From Endomychus coccineus (taxonomy: Eukaryota > Arthropoda > Insecta > Coleoptera > Endomychidae): a DNA stretch of 64,000 nucleotides. The stretch spans positions 28,686,297 to 28,750,296 of the forward strand of contig OY294068.1 in the NCBI GenBank assembly GCA_958510875.1, read 5' to 3'. Position numbers and translations under genes: made by a program. Below the pieces are notes generated by a model, which did no database searches, was not told where the DNA came from, and was given only the letters and a program-made list of their open reading frames with translations. Of this stretch, positions 56,090 to 64,000 are shown piece after piece; the first letter of the stretch is position 1; each line of letters begins with the position of its first letter.

Positions 56090-57660
56090 TCATAATGCAT
56101 AGAAATGACTACGAAACCAAAATAGGAAATCTATTAAATGATGAAACAACTTAAAAAAAATTAAAATCTGACCCTACATTATCAGTACAAAATGACATTA
56201 ATAAATTAATAAATAACTGGTGCAAAATAAATATGACAATCCCTATTGATTTGAAAAATGAATTAATTTGCTATAATGGGCAAGCTCCTTATATTTATGG
56301 GCTTCCGAAACTACATAAAAGTGATATACCTTTAAGACCCGTTGTAAGTAATATTGGAGTACCTACCTACAATTTATCATAATTTTTATCAAAATCTATC
56401 AACAATTTAATTGGAAAAAAATTAATTTTATGTGAAGGACTCATGGCATTTTAATAAGCTTATAAGAATCGATCCATATCCGTAGATCATCAATTAATTT
56501 CCTTGAACGTTGTTTCTTTATTTACAATATACCAGTCGTTTTGGCATTGAGTAGTATCAATAAACAGAGATTGAAAACCAGACAACTCTAGATCAATCTA
56601 AATTTATAAATGCAGTGAAGTTTTTTTAGGATGAACTTACTTTCAATACGGTGAGCAATATAAACATATATATATAACATAGACGGTAATACACATAATT
56701 TTATAACATTGTCTACATTCCGGAGACCACAGAGAAAATTAGGAAATGTTTAAAAAAGTATGATACCTATAAATGTTGCGCATAAGCCTACCTGTGTTGA
56801 TAAATATTTTTCAAATCTAAAACTTTTAATACCTAAAAGATAAACGAACCCACACAATATACAAATTGAAATGTTTAGATTGCAATGGGACTTATACAGA
56901 AATCTCTAAACAATATTCAGAAAAAAGAATGTATGGCCATAAGTATAGTACTAGAAACAAAACTTCCACCGCTCTTGCTGAACATTGCTTTGATTATAAT
57001 TACAATTTGATTGCAAAAACGTTGATATTTTAACTAAAGAAACCAATTATTATAGAAGATCTGTTCTGGAGATGATTTACATAAAACGTGACTCCAAGTC
57101 TGTAAATTATAGAGCAGACATTCAATCAATAAGTCAGATTTATAGTAATTTAATTAATTAAAACCCTTACAAATTCCTACATGCGTCTTCATATTGGTAA
57201 AAATATATTTTAATTACCCAAATAGCAATATTTCTAATACTACTAATAATAGACCGACAAACTTTTTCAATTACCTCATAAATATCCAATATCTGATTCG
57301 AAAGTGGATACTTGAGCGTTTTGTTTTTTGGTTTCAGTCGTATTTCAAAGGGTGCTTTGAAATGACTTCCAATTTTATAAGAAAATTGCTAAGCTGTCGA
57401 TTCTTGATTCATATACTTAAAACATGAATGTGTTACAATTTCGATTATTCGTGTTTCTGTTCTTTTCGGCCAAGTGGGCATTATAATTCAAATTGGTGCG
57501 ATAAGGACGTTTTGTGGTGATACAATTAGTTTTAAGAAATCCCGTCTTAGACATTGATACGTCTTCTGATCATGGTCGTAAAACCGAAATGTACGTAAAG
57601 ACGAAAATAATAAACATATGTGTTAGTGTGACCTATTTTCCGAGAATTTATATATTAATC
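56090..57660 (+). mobile_element. PLE-B copy 6, dead
   Basis: Plus-strand Penelope-like copy. The N-terminal polymerase part is longer than in copy 5: [20 protein letters not shown] and [11 protein letters not shown] at about 56285-56380 are the core PLE polymerase motifs. The YVDD region is missing after a deletion near 56640. Nuclease remains occupy 56770-57150, and the terminal region (57430-57660) ends at TTTCCGAGAATTTATAT. Stops and frame changes are frequent. Confidence 0.8.
57566..57592 (+). ncRNA. Hammerhead-like motif in PLE-B copy 6, decayed
   Basis: CTGATCATGGTCGTAAAACC then GAAATG. Both cores carry a change (CTGATCA, GAAAT), and the stem has a mismatch. Confidence 0.5.
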
Positions 57661-58554
57661 TCCAATTTATATCTGATTGTTCATTTTATAAGAAGTCCCT
57701 ACAAGTAGAGACGATGAGAAATTCTGCTCCATTTCCCTCGAGACTTCCACCATTCTCAGCCATCAGTAACTTTTGGAAGAATTTAACCTATCCAAAGGTG
57801 CAAGGCGTTCATATTATGATATCCCAGATATCATAGAGAAATCGCTAAAGACAGAAAGGATCAGACAAAAACAGAATTTCTATACAGCTCTCGCAGACTT
57901 TTAACAATCCAAATATTGAATTAATTAACTGATCCATAGGTCATTAAGTTCCTTCATCCCACTTTTATTAGCACAATTTTTCCCTTTCGGGTACAGTCTG
58001 CTGGCTAATTGTATAACGGTGATATATATTAAATAGTATAGACTTTTGCGGATCTAATCTTGACATTTCTAGAACTCCGGATGGATTCCTTTGCAAGGGG
58101 ACTATCGCGCCCCAATACAATGCAGTTTCTATTGTCTCCACTTCCAAGCAATTTGCAAATTTTGAAATTGGTACTTCTTAGTGGCTTTCGCACATACGCA
58201 CTCACAAACAGACATCAAATCAACAGAAAATGTTTGGTTTTTTGGGTCCATGACAATACCTCCCGTATACTACGTACAGTGAGGAAAGTAAAAATATAGA
58301 TTTTTGTTTCCACATCAATTTTTTATCCTTTGTCTATGGCACGTTACTAAAAATTTACTTGGGGAATACTATAGTCTGATGTCATATCATCATGTTCCTT
58401 TTCAGAAGAAGAATGTAATCTTCATTCATCAATATCTATTGGTAATAATTTCCAGATTTTTTTCCTTTGGAAATATCAAATGCAAAACAATTACTGCTGT
58501 TCGTGGACTCAGCAGTCTTCATTATTCAGACTGAAAGGCTTTGTGGGAACTAAC
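57661..58554. other. Stretch without recognised gene
   Basis: Frames at 58060-58299 and 58304-58534 show no domain I know. Confidence 0.4.
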
Positions 58555-59545
58555 TTTTTTTCAATTGTTTGACTTCACAAGAGGAAAACCTGTAATGTTC
58601 GAAGAACACCGTGTGCGCCATCGGTGGAATGTTGGGAGAGGAGATAGGCATTCGAATTTTTATTGAAGGTTTGGAGGTTAAGGCATCTGGAAAGACATCA
58701 CTAGGCAGAGAGTTTCATAACATCGCCGTTAGATAGAAACCTTAAGCCTGTTAGCAAAAAGTTCGGCATGTCTCGAGTTTGACAATGAAGAGGTGACTAG
58801 CTTGAGCCCGTCTAGTCTGCCTATGTGGAATCTCTCGTCGTGGAACAACATACGAGATCTCTGATGAATACGGACCCTGGAAATATCTTCAGAAAAGGGA
58901 CAGATCACCCACTTGTATACGATGTTCTAGAATCTAGAAAGGTCAATAAATTCGTGAGTGTGACATCATCAATCAGACTCTTCTGGATAGAATCCAAGAG
59001 CTTCAGCGTATTTTTGGGAGCTCCAACCATGTGAACAGTACTCCAAGACAAGTTGGATCTGTGCTTTGTAGATTATGAGGAGCTGTTGTGATGTAAAGTA
59101 GCTCTGGGCACGAAATAGCAAACCAAGTTTTTGTGAAGCGGTTTCCGCAATGGACCTCACATGATGATCCCATGAGGGGGTGCTGTTGGTGATATTCCCT
59201 AACATGGATATGGAAGACTTCATAGGAATAGTTGTACCTGACATCATCATATTAGGGATTGTGGGATTCACCTTTCTGGAAGAGATGTAGGCTTGAGTAT
59301 TGGTTGCATTAAACTCTACTAGATTATCAGATCCACTTTTCCAAATCGTCGCTAGATCTCTATTTATTGCGTCAATCTGTCTCTGTCCCGTTCCTCAGGC
59401 TTCATTGGATGGTATAGAGGCTCTAAATGAGAAAGCGATATGAGGTGTACCATCATCTGCAAAGCTGTGGACGACAGAGGTGTTCACTTCCAATAAATTG
59501 TTGATATGGATCGGCAGCAAAGTGGGGGCCAAGACAGCTGGATCG
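58555..59545 (-). mobile_element. LINE-A copy 6, catalytic core present, dead
   Basis: Minus-strand LINE-A copy reaching further 5' than most. From 59545: LAPTLLPIHINNLLEVNTS, then HSFADDGTPH with the FADD catalytic pair (59451-59463), DLATIWKSGSDNLVEFNATN, KVNPTIPNMMMSGTT, SSISMLGNITNSTPSWDHHV and TASQKLGLLFRAQSYFTSQQ (about 59090-59150). The CSSEIS region and the end phrase CACAAGAGGAAAACCT (58576) follow. Frames break several times. Confidence 0.85.
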
Positions 59546-60789
59546 AGCGCAAGCTAATTTTGAACTTCAATGTTATAACATATATGAACTATCACTGGAC
59601 ATAGACATAGCTTATAATCATCAAAGAAATCTATTTCGTTCGTCATTCCTCCCTGTTTGATTGCATTGTTTGATATGTTGAGATATTAGATTCGTTGACA
59701 TTTTTTCATATATTGTTAGGAAGAAACTACACTCCCTAAGGTTCTGCTGCAGATGACGTAGTGAATAATGTCAAAGGTGTCTCTTCGAAATTGGCCTTTG
59801 CCGAACTGTGGATGTCCAAATAGAGTCTAGACTGGAAAACAACTAGAGAAACTGTTAGAGCATCATTGATGATGAGATGATAACAGTCAGTTTAGGCTAA
59901 TAATCTACCAGGAACCTGACCTGGAATTGCTCCATAATTATTGCCTTTCTAGATTGCTTAGACTTGATTTGTACACTGACTAGATTTGTTTTCACATTAT
60001 GTTGTATCTCATCTACCAGGGTCTAAACAAGACTCCAAATAAGGCGACTATTCAACACTAACGATAGAGTGAACTTACTATTAGAATTTATACTATATAG
60101 ACGCAGAGTAAATACTTTACAATAAAAACATTGTACCAATACAGAGTGAGTCAAATAGCCTGGTGTATTGCCAGTTGATAAGTGCGATAAAGAATCGATG
60201 CCACAGATGAGAACAGCATGTAGCCCCAACCTTAAACAAAATGAGCGTGATCTATAAAGCGCATGTCAGTACCTCTTGACTAACGACAGACAAGTATTTT
60301 TACTAGAAATGGGCAAAACTAAACTGTTATTTTTAAATAGAAACAAAATAATCATAATACCCAGTTTGATTAGTCATATTTCTAGGTATCCCAAATCTCA
60401 AAATGACTGTTTCAAATAAGAGGTACAAAATAGGAGTAGCTTTTATGAAACATATGGTAAATAACAACAGATCGCTGAAGAGCAACCCATCTCTGATTCT
60501 TACTAATCAACCATTCAACTTGTGCAATGCACATTCCCCTTTCACTATACCTATATAGTTCTTCTTCTGTTCATCTTATTAAAATACGATACGTCCGCTC
60601 TCTCATACTTTCACATTAATCATATACACCCCTCGATCTGACTCAATCTGTATACAGGACCGGCCCTATGTTAAATGTAACCCAGGACGAGCAACGAGTA
60701 TGTGTCCTTTTAACCCCAACCCCCCGAAAAAGTTCCCGTTCCAGATTTGTTTAATATTGTACAAAATAAAGGAATCGATCAATACGTTA
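59546..60789. other. Stretch without recognised gene
   Basis: No motif-bearing frame or repeat was seen over 1.2 kb. A run of TTATTATTATTATTAC starts near 60786. Confidence 0.4.
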
Positions 60790-61560
60790 TTATTATTATT
60801 ACTAAATATCGGTAATGAGCCGAGGTAGAATCCCTATTTAGGCTCAATTACTGAAAATTAAAGTGTCAAAAGTTGTGAAGTACAAGGAACAATTATTTGT
60901 CAATAAATCGGATCACAATGAAGATTAACAATCAGTTTTTAGTTTTTGTATAACAGAACAAGCCACTAAGCACTGGAGGGAAAAACACAAGCTTTAGGTG
61001 GATATGTTTAATTTCTCGTAATTATTTTTAAATGTGTTAACTGACGTAGTACACACAACATCATAAGGACGATTATTCCACTTAGAAAAAAAGTTGTAGC
61101 AAGGAAGCCCTGACGTGACTTCGATTTGAAGTTTTCCTTTTTAAGTTTCCAAAACGTTGATCCTGGTTAAAACTGAATAGGTGATTTAAATTCTACTCGA
61201 ATAGACCATTTAAAATACGATATAGGTCACGATCATATCTCCTCGAAGTCTACGCTACGCTAAATGTTGCTACGTTCAAAATGCTAAGTCTTTCTTCGTA
61301 ACATGGTCTGTGAACGCCAAATGGAATACGTTAGCATAGCGTTGAACAGACTCCAAAGTCATTGCATCACGTGATCAGTCGATACTCCAAACTGGGCCCG
61401 CGAACTCAAGAATGGGGCGTGTATATGTGGTATAAAGGTTATAGAAGTGATGAGGGAAAATTCTGTGATATGCCTTAGAAAGTTAGAAAAAATAAGTTTT
61501 TGCTTTTTTTGTTACTTTGCTTATGTGCTGGGCCCATAACATAAATCTGCCAAGACGGTC
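60790..61560 (-). mobile_element. LINE-D, CR1/L2-like C-terminal polymerase, dead
   Basis: Minus-strand reading from 61560: WAQHISKVTKKAKTYFF, FYNLYTTYTRPILEFAGPVW (about 61390-61450), MTLESVQRYANVFHLAFTDH and RLRGDMIVTYIVF (about 61215-61255). A tail ending FFSKWNNRPYDVV (about 61060-61100) follows. The TYVRPILEYA..VW...L..D...LE.VQRRA order and the RRLRGDMI.TY.I. block are typical of CR1/L2-like LINEs. Several stops. The family is distinct from LINE-A and LINE-C. Confidence 0.75.
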
Positions 61561-61761
61561 AGTCCAAGATCCTCGTGCTCGGTCACCGTCTTTAATTGAA
61601 TATTATCATTCAACTTGTAAATGTTGTGAATACAACAATACAATACAACATACTTTTGAATATAATGAGGAATCTTCCATAACTTATAAAATGAACAAAA
61701 AAGGCACCAGTACTGACCCTAAAAACATTATATTACTTAGTAAAATAAAATAGGTAACCAA

Positions 61762-63473
61762 TTAACCCATTAACTCCCAGCGGTGCGTTCACGCATCGCA
61801 ACTTTAATATTTTTTGGCGGGCAAGATATCGCGAAAATCACTCGGTATTACCTTTCAATATGCTATTACTGTTGAATAAAAATATGTAACGTTAGATCAG
61901 AAGGAAATCTCAGATTTTAGTGCACTCTAAAGTGGGGTGAAATTTACTTTGGCTGTATACATTTTGTTGGCACTGACAAAATATAACTCAGATTCAAGAT
62001 TTTTATTTCAGTTTTCATCAATGTGTAGTCATTTAGTGACACAATGATATATCACACAGGAACTTGTTGTAATGAACAATGGGATAATCGTAGCAATAAA
62101 AAAAAGAGATTGGTGCGTTCGCGCATCACTGGTATCGTGCGTGAGCTCTAGCGATATTTCGACAAGCTCAAACAAGTTTACCTAAACTGTGAGCCTACGT
62201 GCGAATAGTTCAGAACCGATTCATTGATGTTGCGGGGCAGTTGTTCGGTTATCGAAGTGACTGAAAATGTCTTTGAGAAAGGTTTTGACCCAAAAAGAAC
62301 TAGAAGCTGTTGATGAACTAGGAAGACACAGACATGAAGGTAATTATGATTGTTTGGAATATAATTGTCATAATGAATAGGTATTCTTAATGCAAGATAT
62401 CATAGTAGATTTCTTTTTCAGATGTCATTGGTGCAGTCTATTTACCTCCAGATGTTGATACGCTCACAGACGAGGAAAACATTGACGATGAAAACTATTC
62501 ACCAGAAAATGAACCGACTGATATAGCTGGAACTTTTGAACTACACGTGCCTGATTCACATAATGTTGTGAGGGAAGATGAACAGGATGAGTGTAGTTCA
62601 TCAGATGAAGAGGATTTGACATCCAAAAGGTTCTTTCTGAGACGAAATGGGTGAACGGGGAAATTGAGTATACTCATTCCGCAATATCCAGGGAATCTGC
62701 AGACAGGGAGTGTATCCAGAATGAGCTTGCTGGTAACACACCAATGGAGATTTTTCATCTTTTTCTGGACGATGAAATACTTCAAATGATATTGGACTTT
62801 TCATTGAAATATGCGCATGATAACAACCGATTAGATTTCAATCTCTCAAAAAATGATCTCTTGAATTTCATAGGTATATTGTTATTTTCTGGTTATCACT
62901 CATTACCACAAATTCCAATGTACTGGTCCACTGATGAGGATAAAGGCGTCGATATTATAAAAAAATGCATGAGTAGAAATAGATTCCAGAGTATAAAACA
63001 AAACTTGCATTTATCAGATAATACTAATTTAGATATCAATGATAAATTTGCTAAAGCCAGACCATTCTTGGATGCAATCAATAGAAATAATTCACAATGG
63101 GATGTTTTCTCTTACAATCTGTCTATTGATGAACAAATGGTCCCATATTATGGGAGACATTCCTGCAAAATACATAACGTTGTTATTTATCATCTTGATC
63201 GGGCCCAACTATTTTACTATTTTGTACCCCAATGTATAGTTATTACTCTTCATGAAGATTTGTCTGCTTATAGCTAGTTTTTAGGAAATGCAGAAAAAAA
63301 TATTTACTTTTCTTACCAGTGATGCGTGTACGCACCATCATGTTTTTTTATGTTCTTGATATTAAAAAAAATTTTTATTTCAAAAACTCATTTTACAAAT
63401 GGAAAATAATAAATATATCTTGTCCGAAAAACGTGTTTTTATATTTTCCTATGCCTGGGAGTTAATGGGTTGA
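61762..63473 (+). mobile_element. piggyBac-type transposon, internally deleted
   Basis: TTAA at 61762-61765 and TTGA (one change) at 63470-63473 flank inverted ends CCCATTAACTCCCAGC and complement (16 of 17 match). Subterminal copies of GGTGCGTTCRCGCATC lie at 61783, 62111 and, inverted, 63315-63335. The interior holds the N-terminal half of a piggyBac transposase and then leaves the family after the first catalytic Asp. The element is therefore a non-autonomous derivative. Confidence 0.9.
62267..63277 (+). pseudogene. piggyBac transposase, N-terminal half, frameshifted
   Basis: Proposed exon 1 is 62267-62339 (MSLRKVLTQKELEAVDELGR). The intron 62340-62421 has GT (GTAATT) and AG (TTTTTCAG) borders, and exon 2 runs from 62422 with a long acidic stretch (LTDEENIDDENYSPENE, DEQDECSSSDEEDL). 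A one-base shift near 62630 moves the frame to the one open at 62651-63277. There NTPMEIFHLFLDDEILQMIL, IGILLFSGYHSLPQIPMYWS and MSRNRFQSIKQNLHLSDN (piggyBac core) lead to SIDEQMVPYYGRHSCK (first catalytic Asp, about 63120-63168). The following KIHNVVIYHL is not the family's sequence, and the other catalytic residues and the Cys-rich C-terminus are lost. PGBD4-like by motif recall. Confidence 0.85.
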
Positions 63474-63522
63474 GGTGAATATCATTCACTGTAAAAAATA
63501 TTTGGGTAAAATTCCCCTAAGA

Positions 63523-63549
63523 AATGGTGGCCACTGGGCGGCCACCATT
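63523..63549. repeat. Perfect 10-bp-stem hairpin
   Basis: AATGGTGGCC and GGCCACCATT pair around a 7-base loop. It stands at the start of a region repeating the phrase GTAAAATT, just before the minisatellite; possibly part of a DNA element that runs out of the window. Confidence 0.8.
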
Positions 63550-63662
63550 CCACGGAGTAAATTTAACGCATAAGGGTATTTTTAACCAAAAAGGGAAAAT
63601 TACTCATTGCTCGGGTAAAAATCCTTGGCGGTGTAAATTTTACAGAGAAAAAAACACGTTGG

Positions 63663-63930
63663 TGTAATTTTACCCCCTAAAATTACACATTGGTGTAAAT
63701 TTGTACAGATAAAATTACCCTCTAATGTAAATTTGTACAGATAAAATTACACTCTAATGTAAATTTGTATAGATAAAATTACACTCTAATGTAAATTTGT
63801 ACATATAAAATTACACTCTAATGTAAATTTGTATAGATAAAATTACACTTTGATGTTAATTTGTATAGATGAAATTACAGTTTGATGTAAATTTGTATAG
63901 ATAAAATTACTATTGTTAATTTTACAGATA
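63663..63930 (+). repeat. Minisatellite with 32-bp unit, about 8 units
   Basis: The core GTAAATTTGTATAGATAAAA followed by TTACACTCTAAT recurs with starts at 63695, 63727, 63759, 63791, 63823, 63855 and 63887, exactly 32 bases apart. Outer units are degenerate and the last spacing drops to 28. Non-coding. The preceding stretch 63490-63660 has related GTAAAATT phrases. Confidence 0.95.
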
Positions 63931-64000
63931 CATTTACACCAAATTGTAATTTTGTTTGTAAACGAAATACCTAGATGATTTGGCCCTGAAATATTCATTT

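Noticed and set aside
1..64000. A complete host gene, tRNA or rRNA in the window
   Set aside because: I looked on both strands for motif-bearing multi-exon frames and RNA gene signatures and found only mobile-element coding remains; weak candidates are listed at low confidence.

Overview
The window looks like transposon-dense, AT-rich DNA from an animal, most likely an insect. The grounds are the repeat families: several non-LTR retrotransposons, Penelope-like elements (PLEs) with hammerhead-type motifs, mariner and other Tc1/mariner elements, piggyBac, pogo-like and hAT-like pieces, and repeats rich in the GGTTAG motif. I cannot name the species. I see no complete host protein-coding gene, no rRNA or tRNA gene and no CRISPR. 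Nearly all coding capacity belongs to broken mobile elements.

Layout. 0.5-7.2 kb: degenerate LINE pieces and local duplications. 7.4-11.6 kb: one mariner copy split by a 3.16-kb array of 266-bp repeats, with a 6-bp direct repeat at the junctions. 12.8-14.6 kb: PLE remnants with an inverted end fragment. 15.2-17.8 kb: a PLE end hairpin, a (TA)n tract and a 2.17-kb Tc1/mariner-like element with about 520-bp terminal inverted repeats. 19.4-28.6 kb: LINE copies of two families, a 0.96-kb TA-inserting element and a transposase/LINE junction. 29.4-32.0 kb: the best-preserved element, a PLE with reverse transcriptase, GIY-YIG domain and hammerhead-like 3' motif, broken by one frameshift. 33.0-33.5 kb: a short inverted-repeat unit holding a THAP-like exon with splice signals. 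35-48 kb: more PLE, LINE, mariner and TA-inserting copies, several clearly nested. 49-50.1 kb: tandem units rich in telomere-like motifs. 50.3-57.7 kb: a third PLE family, a hAT-like MITE, a pogo-like fragment, an internally deleted transposon keeping both ends of its transposase gene, and another PLE. 58.5-61.6 kb: two LINE fragments. 61.8-63.5 kb: a piggyBac copy with TTAA-type flanks and a probable intron. 63.5 kb to the end: a hairpin and a 32-bp minisatellite.

The history can be read in layers. Mariner and LINE copies are oldest; PLE and TA-inserting elements were added later, some inside the older ones. The items most worth following are the satellite array inserted in the mariner, the THAP-exon unit, the element whose inverted repeats include its own start codon and whose catalytic spacing is unusual, the terminal direct repeats of the TA-inserting family, and hammerhead-like motifs from at least five PLE groups. 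Family names come from remembered conserved motifs, since no database search was possible.
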